Assembly (NCBI GenBank): GCA_003116995.1
Contig: BDSL01000028.1
Location: 558,001-622,000, forward strand
From: Yamagishiella unicocca
Lineage: Eukaryota > Chlorophyta > Chlorophyceae > Chlamydomonadales > Volvocaceae
Direction of reading: 5' to 3'
Length of the DNA stretch: 64,000 nt
In this document: positions 1 to 11,909 of the stretch, piece after piece
Layout: the number at the start of each line of letters is the position of its first letter
How positions within the stretch are numbered: position 1 is the first letter of the stretch
The notes under the pieces: generated by a model
Databases searched by the model: none
Seen by the model: the letters and a program-made list of their open reading frames with translations, nothing else
What the model was told of the DNA's origin: nothing
Translations under genes and position numbers: made by a program

Positions 1-292
1 TTGACGCACATCAGCCGCGTCGCTTTTCTCCATCGGACTTTATTCCCCGCCCATTTCCCGCACTTTTCATACAACGCCCCCAGCCAACTCTGTACGCATG
101 CGACGTTTTACGGCGCACCACAGCGACGCCGCTCGCTTCGCCCTCGCCCAACCAACCCGACAACTCGACTCGCCCACCACTCCCCACTTCATAACACAGC
201 ACCGACCATGGCGCTAGCGCAGCAACTAACACGCGCGCAGCGGCAGCAGGGCCGGCCTTCGGCCTTTATTTTCTAGTGGTGCTGCCGGCCGC

Positions 293-1595
293 TCATAGCT
301 CCCTGTAGCCCGCTGCCCGTTGAGTCGCTTCCAGCTGGACGTGGCACATGAGTTCCGCATACTCAGGAGACGAGTAGCTGACGATGAAGCCGCCCAGCTT
401 AACCTGGGGATAGCGGGTGGCGGTGGACGGAGACGGGGGGCGGCCCAATTCGGGCGATTTGGGCCAGGAGGTGAGTTCCCTCCGGCGGGCGGGCGCGGTG
501 CGATGATTTGGGGCCCGCCTCAGAAGCATTTACAACCCCTGGCCCTGCCGCTCCCCTTACCCCCGCCTCCTCTTGCATCAACACTCGCCCGAACCCACCT
601 TGTGCTTGCCGCTGTTCGTGTGGTTGACCACGCGGACCCGCACACGGCACTCTGGGGTAAGGCCCGCAAGGAAGCATCCGAGCTGCAACTGAGAGTTGGG
701 CTGGTGCCAGTGGCCGTCAAGGACCGCCACCACCTCGGACTCATCTGGGTGCGCGGGTTGAGGCCGTGGACCGTCACAATATATATGGACCGTCACAATA
801 CCGACGACAGGGCCGGGGGCAGCAGCCCGGGGCAGCAGAGGAGCAGTGGGAGGACCAGAAGCAACGGGAAGAGAGCACAGGGAAGAACACGGGACAGCGG
901 GGCCTGCTGACAACTATTTGTTATACATGAAATTGTATACCTGTAGTGCCGACGTGATCGCTGCGCGCAAGCGTGATTCAGACAGGTTGGTTTGACGTGT
1001 ACGACGGGCGCTGCGGCGCCTCGCCGCGGCGCAAATGGGCCTTATGCGGCGCCTGCCTCGGCCCCTCATGGCCCTGTGCCAACGCCGCCTGAGCCTGCAC
1101 GCACCTGGCATTGCGTCCTCGGGCCGCCTGGCGCCCTGTCCGCACACGCAGCCCCCCTCACAGGTCACATGTGCGATGCCCATGTTCTCGTAGCTCCGCA
1201 GGTAGGCCAGGATAATCAGCACATGCTGCTTCGAGGCCGATGTGTTGCCGGCCGCCTGCTGGACGTCGAAGGCTACGGATGCGCCGGTGGTCACGGCGGT
1301 GTACCCCCACTTGGGCGCCCGCAGGTCGCGGCCTTCGTTCAGCCACTCAAAGCCCTGCCACGAGCAGGGCGAGAGAGGGCGCGCGAGGAGGGCAGTGGGG
1401 GTGGGGGTTTATAAGAGAATCCGCGAATCCACGGCAGTGGGGGGGAGCCTTGCGGGCCGGCTCTGGAGGGCAGCGGTGCCGTGGATCCAGCGTGGGCGGG
1501 GCGACTCCCGGTAGCAGCAATCCATGGTGGAGTTGGACACGAGATAAATCAGCAGTGGTGTAGCACGACGGTGCAGCAGCAGCAGTAGCAGTAGC

Positions 1596-1629
<34 letters not shown>

Positions 1630-4600
1630 GCACGGCACCTGCGGATCTATGGCTGACGACCGCAGCCTGTCCCCCAGCAAACACTGGTCCAGGTCCGTCT
1701 CAGAGTTGCCGGGCAGCAGGTGCTGCGGCAGCGGGGCACGAACCAGCTCCTCCTCCGACTGGTGGCGGGGCGGGGTGGGGCGGCCGGGGTGGGGCAGATG
1801 TGGAGAGCTGTTTGCGGTGGATGAACGACTCAGCGAAACGCGGTACACTGGGCCAGAGGGCCGCACGGATCAACCAGGCGTCTGCAGTCGCGGGCTCTCT
1901 CACGCCGGGCACCGAGCCCGCTGCCCCATTGCCGTACAACCGTCAACGCAGGCCCGCGCATCTCCCCCGACCTGGCGAGTGTGTTAGGGTTTTTGCCCGA
2001 CGACCATGCGCCAACTATCCTGTCCCGTTGCTTAAAACGGTTTTCATACACCCCCCCGCCCTCCTGCCCCACCTGGCGCCATGGCCTCGCCACCAGGCTC
2101 CGCGCTACGTGCAGCAGGAGGCCAATCACAAGCTCGCTGATAGCCCTGTACGGCGGGTACGACAAGCGCACGGCGTAGGTAGGTTTGTCGGTTGGATTTG
2201 GTGGGGTCGGGGACGGGCAGGCCTCGTGCTCCCGACACCACGGGCGACGGCCCTGCCCACACCCTGCAGACCCGCGGGACGCCCTCACCGGTGCCCCGTA
2301 AGTCCTGAAGGGTGCATCGCATCCTCGTAGAACAGCGCTTCCTGGAGGGTCACGGCAGGTTCTACGCTTTTCCGTCTGCTACAGGGCTTTTGACTAACGT
2401 GAATTGTTGGAAACAGGGGGAGCGGCACGGGCGCAGAGTGGGAGGCACGGACATAGCAGGCACGGGGTCTGGGCCTCAATCTCAGACCCCACCACCCACC
2501 GGATCGCTGGACTGGTTGTCACGATCCTTGTACCGCAGCGCGTGCACCTGTAAGCGGCACCGTCAGCGGCACGGTCAGCGGCGAAAGCGTCGGCGGAAGC
2601 CATCAGCGGCACCGTCAGCGGCGAAAGCGTCGGCGGAAGCCATCAGCGGCAGTAGCATTAAGTCCCAGAGTCAGTGTTAGCGTCGGCAACAGGGGGGATG
2701 TTAGGGTGCTCCCTGCGCCTGCGTGGATTACCACCACCACCGCCACCAAAACCACCTAAACCACCGTCGAAACCACCCCCCCAACCCCCAACCCCCACCA
2801 ACCACCAACCACCAGCCGCCGACCACAACCAGCCATCACCACCACTACCCCCCAGAGATCTGCCTCCGCACCCCGCCTTGCCTGGAAGCCGCGCACACCG
2901 GCGACCATTTGGTGGAACACGGCCGCCTGATGGTGCCGGGAGGGAGGGGAGAGCAGGGAGGGAGGGGGAGGTGATCTCCAACCGGCAGGCGGTCGAGGGC
3001 TGGCGGCGGCGGCCAACCGTAACTGGGGTAAGCGACAACCGCCAACCGCAACTGCCGTAGCTCCCCTGCGCGTTTGCGCTGTGCCGGGCCTTCCAGGTCG
3101 CGGGGTATGTCGTGTGACACAAACACGTCATCACCCGCGATGTGGCTTCATCGACGCGGTGACATCCTATGGCCGCCTGTGGGTGTCCTCGGAGACGCGG
3201 CGCACCTTCAAGGACAGCATCTGCAGGCCGTAGTAGCTGGCGAATTCGAAGAACTGGCTCTCTGCAAACGCCGACACAAGCAGGCGGAGGCAGTGTAAGG
3301 TCGGTTGGGAGCCTTGAGCCTAGGGGTGGAAACTTACGGCGTAATAGACATTTGGGACCGAAAATTACGTAGAGCGTAAAGCGTAGAAAAGCGTAAAATT
3401 ACGGTTGGCCCTACCTTGGGATCGACCGTAATAATTACGGTCCCGTACTCCGTGACCTTTTCAAGGGACCCACAACGCTATTTCGCTTATTTTCACGAGG
3501 TTTATCTTTTTCCATCATTTTCTGCTCCTAGTTGCGAGTCGTATGCAAGAATGGCCTACCAGCGACCCAGTAAGCCCGCCGTCACCACGGAAAACATGAA
3601 CGCGGTGTTGAAAAACAGCTCTACCCTGCTAGCTGCAACTCCTAGGTCCGCAAGCGGTATTACAGTGTTGCCGCCGCAGCCAGCCCTATGGCATATGAAA
3701 GTCGGTTACCCCTCAGTTTGGCAAACCGAGCCTCTAAACCAACCGAAGCGACCGGGTGCTTGCTCCCTGCTGCCGAACCCCCCACCCACCCCTCCGGAAT
3801 ATTACTCCCTGGTGGGTTACCCAACCAGTGGGTTACCAGTGGGTAAACCGCTCGAGGGTTTGTTGGACCCCATAGCCCCTTAGTTTGGTTACCCCCTTGT
3901 AACCCTCCCTTTCCTTACCATTTCGTAACCCTGGGCGCCTTCCGTGGAAGCAAAGTTACGGTTGACCGTAATTTTGCCAAAATGGCCACCGTAATTTACG
4001 TTACGCCGTCATACCGTAAAAAGACGGTCGTTTTTGAGCCCTACCGTAATTTACAGTCGCCGAAAAGCGTAAAGTGTAAAACCGTAAAGCGTAGGTTTCC
4101 ACCCCTACCCCACCCCCTCAAGTTGAGCCATTGGCCACCAGGCGCCGGTCGCGGCGGGCCATGGAGTTCACGCGGGGGGATAGATGCGTGGTCGGGTTTG
4201 GGTGGTTGTGGTGGTTACGGTGGTTGTGGTGTTCAGCTGGAGGGGCGGAGGGAGGGACGAAGGATGCATCCGCACCATCCGCAGGTAGGTGGAGTTTCAG
4301 TCGCTGCTAGGAGCCGAGCCGCCCGGCGCCCCACCTAGCACCAAGACCAGCCGGCCCCTGCCAACCCCCGCTGACACAAACGCCCCTCCCCCAGTTGCCC
4401 ATCCACTTACCCGCATTGCTGTAGTACCTGTCGGTCGGGCAGCATCGGAGCCGAGGCGCAACAGTGGCAACGGAGAGCGGGGTTGAGGGTGCGGGGTGTC
4501 AGCGACGGCTGGGGTCAAGGCTTTCCGGGTGACCGGCGCAGGTCGGCGGGTAAACGAAAAAATGGACAACCGACAAAGGAGGACGGGGAAGGAGAGGCCG

Positions 4601-7600
4601 GGTGTCGATTTGCTGAGGTGCAGAGCACCGTTTCCCCCAGCGCGGTTGATACAACCCTCACGCTCGGACGACCCATGGTCTTCTGCAGCATTCCTGCGCA
4701 TTCCAGCCCTGTCGGCAGCCCTCTCACAGCGCGCTGCTCAACATCCAACGCCTGTGCTATGCAGGAAAAGATATGAGCTGTCGTGCGAGTGCGCGTGCAG
4801 CTGGGCGGGTGGGTGCAGCCTCATGCGATAATGTGCTGTGGGCCAAGGATGGCGGGGTACGCCAAATGGGCACGAAGGGCAGCAGCGAGGAACGCAGGGA
4901 GCGATCTGACGTGTGACCATGGCCTCTTGAGCCGAGGCAGTGGCCCTGCCAGGTCTGTGCAGCTTGGGAACTAGCCAAGATGAAGCAGGTTACGGCGACC
5001 TGGGGCAGACGAATGAAGGTGTGGGCTCGCGGGGGGGTAGAGCGGTCCAGGGTTGTGAAAAGCGGGCAAGGCGAGGCGACTTTCCCTCGGGCATGCCGTA
5101 CATACACGAGCCGCAGCGGTATCGGGGCGGGCATGTGACGGTCATCCCCGGTACATAACGGTCGAAACGGGTGGACGATATTATTGCCCAAGAACTGTCA
5201 ACAAGGTTGCGTCCTGACGGGGTGGTATGTGCGGCGCGCTGGCAGCCGCCAGGCGGCCAAACGGTGTGCCGTGTGAATCCCGCCGCGTTTGCCGTTGACT
5301 CGGCGCCCACACGTGCGAGGGTTAAGAAACGTTGCACCCGTAAACCATTACTCATGCCTTAACGGCGTACGAGCGCAGGCGAAACGTTCCTTTCGTACTG
5401 TCGGGGCCCTTTGTGCGAGCTCGCAGACTCCTACCAAATGGTTATTTCCTTTGTTTGAATAGGAAACTTTGCCACAAGGGCACATCTCATTAGTTTAAAA
5501 GCTTACACGTACAGCCCCCGTTTTTTTTCAGTTTCAGGATGTTGCAATGGAAGCTAGACGGGCGGGCATTGAAAACGGAAACTGGACGAGGAAACTGGAC
5601 GAGCAAGCGATCCCTGTAACCTACCAAACCTTACCAACGATTCGCTGCTGGGTAATAAAAAGGCTACAGTATCCTCAAGCCCGGGCGAACCCAGGGTAAT
5701 AATCGAGATGTTACAGAATAACAAGGCTTAACAGGTCAGCAGCCTAGGCGAACCGTCAGTCCCTGCTAGTCAGGATAGAAGCGCCTTGCAATTTGAGTAA
5801 GCGCCTCCTGAAGTGTAAGCTAATGTCTGTAGTCTCCCTAATATACGATGCACAGGGTCACAGCGCCGTCTGCCTGGTTTTGCGGTTTCCCCGTCCTCTC
5901 GGCCTCGTTTTTTGTAACAGGTTGATTTGTTGGGACTGCCAGCCATCCTGGATTTTCATTTTCTGGCCGGCATTTCGGATGGGGCGTTTTCCGCGTGAAG
6001 GTAGCGCCCAGGGCCGCCGGGGATTCTGTCCCCTGCCCATCGGTCCGGGTTCTCTGGTCCCGCCTTTTTTCACTGCGGTGGGGCCTTGGGGTGCTTGGGT
6101 TGGTTTCTTCTATCGGGGCCCGCCCTGTTTTCCCTGCGCCTTTCGGGGCGTCTGCTGGCTGCTAGCGCCGGCTTCTCGTACGGTGAGGTCTCGCTATGGG
6201 GCTCCCTCTTGTCCTGGGCTCGGGGGCTTGCGGACACTGTAACACCTTACCTCCCACCGCAGACAGCCGCGGGAATCCTGGCCTGCACCCCGGGGGGACT
6301 AACCCGTTGGGTGTCGCCCTTGAGCCCTCTCAGCGCAATCACCGTATACGGTACCGGTGCCGAAAACTCACAGGCCAGTTCCCTCACGTCCGTGCGGTCC
6401 TGGTACGACCATCTCTGGGTACCATCGGTACACGTTGATCAGCACAACAGCTGGCCGCCGAGGAAGCTGCAGCAGCTTACGCAGCAGCTGCTCGAAACTG
6501 CGGGCAGCAAAGAGCAGGCGCAGCAGCGAAGGGCGAGGCGGAACTTCTTTTACGATTAATCTACTAGTTTCTCGGTCAGGTCTGGTCTGGGGGAACAGAG
6601 CCGAAAGGCGTTTCCTGGTACGTTGCGCGTAACCTGTTGAGGACATTCCCTGCTCAGCCCGAGCCTCTTCAGGCTTGTCAGCCTCTTCAGCCTTGTCAGG
6701 AAAGCGATTCCAGGCACCAACTTGGTCTCAAGAAGAGGGAAAGCTTCATTTCCTTTAATCCCAGCCATGTTTGTAGCACCCCAGGGCGATCTGGAAATTA
6801 CCCGTCCCCGGGCTGTGCAGCAAGCACCCGCCTCCCCAACCCCGCAAGGTGGGGGGTTGAGACCTCCCTGCCCCCAGCTTGCGGGGCTGAGATCTCTCTA
6901 CCCCCACCCGCGTTGCTACCCCTGCCGCCCGACCACGTTCGCTTATGCACCACCACGCACGCCATAACGAGCACCGGGTGACTCCCACGCACGCCACCGG
7001 GTGAATCCCTGTCCCCCTCCACCCGCGTCGTCGCATGCGCTGCAAGACACCCAGAACTAGCCCGGGGGAAGGCGCACATGCTGCCAGAGCCCCCGCGTCC
7101 CTATGCGCTGCCCTCTCTCCCGCCGCCAACGGCCAGCACCACGTCAGCACAGCATCTTAACCAGTGCAACGAGCACTCCTTCAAGGCCGCGCCACCACTC
7201 CGCCAGGCAAGCAGCGGCCACGGTCGCCTGACGTCCCAAGTCCGCATCGCTTGATGCCCCAGACGCGGCCCCCTTCCGCACCGTCTCCGAAACCGCCACC
7301 CGGGGCTGCCGTCGCGAGCAGGGAGGTCCAGCCTGCGGCCCCAAGCCTACCTCTTCCTCGGTTCGTTCTCCCAGATCGGATCCGGGAAGGTTATGTCGTT
7401 TATTGCGTAGTCCAGGAGCACCAGGTCAACGTCGTCGTCGCGGAGATGCTCCTGGCAGCAGCGGGCGGTGGGGTCGAAGGGGGTTGGCAGTAGCGGGTGG
7501 TAGTAGCGGGTGGCAGTGGCAGGCGGCAGTAGCAGCCGGTAACAGCGGCGGCGCTCGGTGATCGGTGGGAAGCGCACTCCCTGCTGACCCCGCCGTCAGT

Positions 7601-8956
7601 CACTCGGCCGGCAGCACGCGGTGGTGGTGGTGGTGGTTCGCATACGGCTCCCAGGGAGCCAGCCAGTGGTCCGACCTATCTGGTCGGGTGGAAGGCGACG
7701 GAGCCCAAACCCAGCGGCGCAACACGTCTGCCCTTCATCATCACGCACCTCCCGCCTGCCCTGGCCAGCTAACAGCTCCTTCCCCTGCTCCACCACCGTC
7801 CTCTGGTGTTCAACCCCGCCGAACCTCCAGCTCCCGCCCTCGCCCTCGTCACGCAAACTAGCGCACACCGGACCCGCGCCTGGCGCAGCTCGACACGGCT
7901 TGGCTGTCGTGTTGCGGCGCAAAACCGCAACCCATGCCGCCACCCCACTCGACGCCGGCAGCCACCGCCCCCGGAGTCGCCCACCCACCCCGCAGCCACC
8001 CACCCACCCGCAGACACAAGTTCATATAGGCAGAGGTTGTCCCCGGGCATGCGGCGTTGATGATCCTCACGGTGGAGTTCTGCCCCGAGGAGTCGCCCTG
8101 CAGGTCCTGTGCTGGCACCGGTGCCACCACCGCCAGCCAGGCCCGGAGCCAGAGCTCGAAGCTGGGCTCGCTCATCACCGCGCCCATGCCTTTGGAGACG
8201 GACCCGCCTAGGATCGCGATGGACACGTTATCACCTGCCGTACCGTGAGCCGTGCGTGCCAGGAGGCCGCGGAGGAGGGAGGGGGAGGAGGAGGGGGGGA
8301 GGAAGGAGGGGGGGGGAGGAAGGAGGGGGAGGTTGAGAGGAAATCCGTGGATCGGCGCATAATGAGAAGTATAAACCCGACAAGGAAGGGGCCGAGGGAG
8401 GGGTATGAGAGGAAAGGGGGAGGGGGAGGAGAGTGGGCTCGCGCGTGCGGCAAGCCTCTGCCTCTGCCCATTGTGGATCCGGGTGCCGCCAACTGAAAGC
8501 TACGTTATCGAAGCATGCTGCGCCCAATCTCCGCGGGCCACGAAGCAAGTACCGGGGCCGGGCCCATCAGGCCCATCAGGCACAGGGGCAGAGGTTGCAG
8601 CCAGCAGCAATCGCCGCCGCGACCCGCCCCCTCTCGCCCCATCCCTGCCCTCCCTGCCCATCCCTGCTGTGCGGTGCCGTACCCTTCGCCATTCGGTGCA
8701 CGAAGCTCCGAATCCGCTCGATGTCCCCCATGTAGAGCGCCCTGTGTATTTGCCGCGGATGCAACATCTGGTTGCCGCCGTTTTGGGTGCGGTACTGGCG
8801 GGACTCTTGCAGGAGCCGCTGCAGCCCGGCGGAGGGGCCCCGAGGGTCGGCTGTCGCGGCCCCCACGCCGCTCGCGGACCCAACGACGCTTTCGGCGACA
8901 CCGTCGGCATCGACTCCATCCACCAGGTCGGCCGCTACTAGGAAGTGCGTATTCGC
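293..8956 (-). CDS. SGNH/GDSL-type hydrolase, multi-exon (5' end unresolved)
   Basis: Predicted secreted or lumenal esterase-like protein of the SGNH hydrolase superfamily; the substrate is unknown. Exons read on the minus strand: 8956-8683, 8234-8008, 7451-7351, 6497-6388, 3261-3206, 2341-2289, 2145-2073, 1758-1639, 1354-1162, 744-599, 403-293 (stop TCA at 293-295 on the plus strand). All junctions keep phase, giving about 487 residues. Visible motifs: QMLHPRQIHRAL near the start; AILGGSVSKG, the nucleophile-Ser block in place of GDSL; DLVLLDYAIND, the block III Asn; EFASYYGLQ; and EDAMHPSGLTGH, the Asp-x-x-His block. The C-terminal part (GFEWLNEG, VLDGHW, CRVRVRV) matches the lectin-like tail I know from volvocine members. 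The donors after exon 4 (6388) and exon 9 (1162) were chosen on phase and GTGAGG consensus and are the least certain. No ATG or signal-peptide exon was found upstream of 8956, so at least one 5' exon is missing. Family call sure, exact edges moderate. Confidence 0.8.
1570..1632. repeat. CAG/TAG trinucleotide tract in an SGNH-gene intron
   Basis: Imperfect (CAG)n with interspersed TAG triplets, lying in the intron just downstream of the exon ending at 1639. It creates a spurious poly-Leu reading frame on the minus strand. Length-variable microsatellite with no coding role in the model. Confidence 0.8.
2567..2648. repeat. 40-bp tandem duplication
   Basis: Two adjacent copies of a 40-bp unit (beginning GCGGCACCGT and ending GAAGCCATCA) in the intron between the 3261-3206 and 2341-2289 exons of the SGNH gene. 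The copies are nearly identical, so the duplication is probably recent. Confidence 0.75.
3321..4107. mobile_element. hAT-like non-autonomous transposon (MITE-like), about 790 bp
   Basis: Terminal inverted repeats TAGGGGTGGAAAC at 3321-3333 and its complement ending at 4107; TAGGGGTG-type ends are typical of hAT elements. Both subterminal regions carry clusters of GCGTAAA/CCGTAA motifs, a layout seen where transposase binds. The interior has no transposase-like reading frame. TTGAGCC lies immediately left of the 5' TIR (3314-3320) and again at 4123-4129, 15 bp beyond the 3' TIR, a possible imperfect target duplication. The element sits in the long intron of the SGNH hydrolase gene. Superfamily assignment is inferred from the termini. 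Confidence 0.65.
5880..6330 (+). mobile_element. LINE-like 3' tail fragment
   Basis: This stretch resembles, on the opposite strand, the sequence around 42.9-43.2 kb. Shared blocks include TTTCGGGGCGTCTGCTGG continuing into CTGCTAGCGC (about 6135-6165 versus the complement of about 43013-43045), the peptide-level block FRGVCWLLA followed by SSRMVR/ASRTVR, and a downstream TTGTCCTGGG. It lies in the SGNH-gene intron in antisense orientation and has no intact reading frame. I infer a dispersed, 5'-truncated retrotransposon tail. Confidence 0.55.
8265..8335. repeat. G-rich low-complexity tract with quadruplex potential
   Basis: Runs of GGGGGAGGAGG and AAGGAGG on the plus strand, within the intron between the first two modelled SGNH exons. 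Several G-runs of at least three bases are closely spaced, so a G-quadruplex is possible. Simple sequence with no coding role in the model. Confidence 0.7.
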
Positions 8957-10313
8957 CTGAGTGATTCAAAGAGCAGGACGCGAGGAACGTCGGGCAATAA
9001 TCGTCTGGCGGGTGGGAGAGGGGCTGAAATGAAGGGGGCGCGCGGCCTGGACGGCAGTGACTAGCGGAGTGAGTCAAGAGGCGGGTGGGGGGGAGTCTCG
9101 TTATATGGGTCGGGAAAGGTACCGGTAATGTGCGGCTTGCAAAGTACGCGACGTGACCACATCAGATCTACACCGATCCAGGGATTCACGGAGTCCATTT
9201 TATGCACGTGGAGTGAGTGGCGCGTGAGGTGACCTGGCATGGGGTCGTTGGGGCGGAGGGGGAGTTGTGTCCTGGCAGGAGCACAAGTGCTGTGCGTCTA
9301 GCCTTTCGGCCCGTGGTTGCTTGCAGTTATGCCAGCGTGCACGACAAGGCGCCGGACTCTAATCCGGCGCATGGCTGCGTCTGTAACATCCCGTACGTCT
9401 TGATCGTCCGAGACGCACCTGCAAGACTCCTGCCAGCGCGAAAAAGAGAAGAATGCGGTCCGGCGGCAACCCTCGACTAACCGCACCAACCCGAGCTTCC
9501 ATATCCGAAGGCTTGCTTCTCCTGTAATTCATCCTGACTCTCCAGTCCGTATATGCTGGGCAAGGCCAACGCGATGCACCTTAACCGTGGCCTACCATTA
9601 TAACAATACGCAAAGGGAAGGGCGTTTGCGTGATGACCTATTAAATGGGAATGCAAGAGAAAGATGATGTTGTAGCCTGGAACGTTAAATTGGATGGAGC
9701 AAGGAAGTTCGTAGAAACGCGCATTTCCTTCCAAGTCGAGGCTGCGACATACCACGATTGACTGTACTGTACCAAGCTTTGCCTGTTGAACAGCATATAC
9801 GTATGTTGCAGCGATGGGACAGTACGGCCGATGAATGCCATGCCTGCCTGTCAACCCATACTCATGTTCCCATAATGGCGGCAAAAGCCAAAAAAAAGCC
9901 AAAATAAGCAATCCAGATTTTACCGAATCGCATTTAACACATGAAGTAATACAGCCTAGATTGCTGCGTTCATTACGTATCAGGTAAAGGTGCAACGGCC
10001 ATCAACAAGCGTCAAAACCCGAGATGCATTGCAACTTGCACCTTGGAACATACTCGCCCACCACCCTGCACCGCGCATGTGTCATTAGTTTCACCTGAGC
10101 CCATCCGATGAATCGGCTGCCACGACATGCACTATCCTGTCAGACTCAACCGACGGTGAACCGGATGCTTGGGTGGGGGAGTTGGCAACACAAATCCTAT
10201 CATATGTATAAAGCATAAAATTGAGTTTGTAAGTTGCAGCTCAACACGTCTTACTTAGTCTTTTGGACAACAGACGATTGACGGTTGATGAGACTGCATG
10301 CTCGGGAGCCTTA
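8957..10313. other. Intergenic region between SGNH gene and transposon
   Basis: Probably contains the unresolved 5' exon(s) and promoter of the minus-strand SGNH hydrolase. A 172-codon open frame (minus strand, 9477-9995) has no family features I recognise and lies in lower-GC sequence. Nothing else identifiable. Confidence 0.4.
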
Positions 10314-11497
10314 CGGCCAGTTCACATGTGGTAATTTTTGGCGAATTCGCGGTGCTCGTCCCAGCGAATTGGTGCGAATTGGTCCGAATTGGTCGCGAAC
10401 CGAATGCGGGACCCAGCAGTGGACCAAGCAGTGGAGGGACTGGACTCTGCACATGGAAGCAAGGGCGGCGACACCGGGACTGGCGGGCCTGGCAGTGGGG
10501 CCCTGTGGGGTTCTGCACAAGGAAGCATGGCCGGCGGCGTACCCAGCAGCGGGAGCGACGGACCTGGCAGATGGGGCAGTGGTAATGTATGGCAATACAG
10601 GTTTATCTCGACCATTGATACCAATGCACCAATGACTGCGACAGCGCCAACATTAGGAGGCAGCACATCCCGAGCTGTGGCCAGGCCACGGACCACAGGG
10701 GGCCAGAGAGGGGTTAAAGGAACCAGGGCAAGGAGAAGTAGGCAGCAGGCTCTGCAGCCAGGTGCTGGTGGTTATGGAAAAAGTGTTGGCAGCTTGTAGA
10801 AATGCAGATGAAAAGGCAAACGGATCTGCACATAACAACCATGCTGATGAACAAAGGCTCCGCCGATAAGAGCCGGCAGTTTACGGCCTGCGTATTTCAA
10901 GCCATGCCCGCCGGTGGCTTCGGCAACTGGGCAGCGGCGGCATGGGCAGCGGCGGCATGGGCACCCAGCGGCGGCACTGGGCGGCACGGGCAGCACGGGC
11001 GGCACGGGCACCTGGCTAAGGCCCTTCCGCAGCTCTGTGTTCGCCCACCCGTTGCCCACGTCGCGCATATGCTGTATGCACAGCACGAACTGCCCAAAGC
11101 CTGCGCCGCTGTCGGTCTTTTGGCACGGTGTTGGCGACCCATGGGTTGCCACAAAGCGCTACCTCCGTGAGCATCCGGCCATTACATTTTTCTTAGCCCA
11201 TTACATATAAGAAGATTAAATTTAATGGGCGCAATTCTACTGGCGGCGGCGTCAAAAACTGGAGGATTAGCAGCCAAATGGCCGGTGACAACGTCCGTCG
11301 CCACATTTCATGCCAACGTATAGGAAAATGTTCCTTACGTTATGTAGTGTAAGATGCTATAAGGATAGAGTATACGTAGTTCACCAATTCACAAAGCGTG
11401 TGGATTTTGTGCAAAAATACGCATGTGAACACCAATTCGGAACCCCCGAATTGTCGCGAATTGTCGAGAACCCGAATTACCACATGTGAACTGGCCC
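10314..11497. mobile_element. Non-autonomous DNA transposon with TTA target duplication (PIF/Harbinger-like)
   Basis: The ends are inverted repeats: GGCCAGTTCACATGTGGTAATT begins at 10315 and its exact complement ends at 11496. Each end is flanked by TTA (10311-10313 and 11498-11500), consistent with a 3-bp target duplication. Inside each end are arrays of GAATTGG/GAATTGTCGCGAATTG motifs (10364-10400 and 11447-11480). The interior contains a GGCGGCATGGGCAGC-type tandem stretch (about 10922-11010) and a short AT-rich palindrome (GCCCATTA...TAATGGGC, about 11198-11230), but no transposase frame. The 3-bp TTA duplication and GG-start TIR point to PIF/Harbinger, mobilised in trans; that assignment is inference. 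Confidence 0.75.
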
Positions 11498-11909
11498 TTA
11501 TCCATCCAGCGATTTCTTTTCTGGCGCGCAAACAGTAACCGTACAATGGTCATGCAATGATGCTAGTTGCGCCCAGATCCTGCATCCTGGTACCGGTGTA
11601 CATGAAATTCGTAAACTAGAATACTGGAAGATTTGCTTGGCAGACGTCATCCAGTTAGAAGGTGTAGAGATGTAATACTCAAATGTAGCTGCGTGCCTCA
11701 TGCGTCATGCCCTCACCTGAAAGCTGGCAATGTGGCAAACAGTAACGTACGACATGATCCAAAATATGAAGTGAAACGAAGAACATGCCAATTGTGTCAA
11801 TAGCAACTCGTCTAAGACGCTATATAATTCAGAAGCACCTTCGAGATCCTTTTTGAACTGCATATCGGGGCCGAATTCACTGCAGCGAAACTCATTTACC
11901 GGTATTAAA

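Noticed and set aside
1409..1684. Poly-Leu membrane-like frame
   Set aside because: Created by the CAG/TAG microsatellite read in reverse; not a real TM protein.
9477..9995. 172-codon minus-strand frame
   Set aside because: No recognisable motif, low GC relative to the genes, and no supporting splice or start context; left as intergenic.
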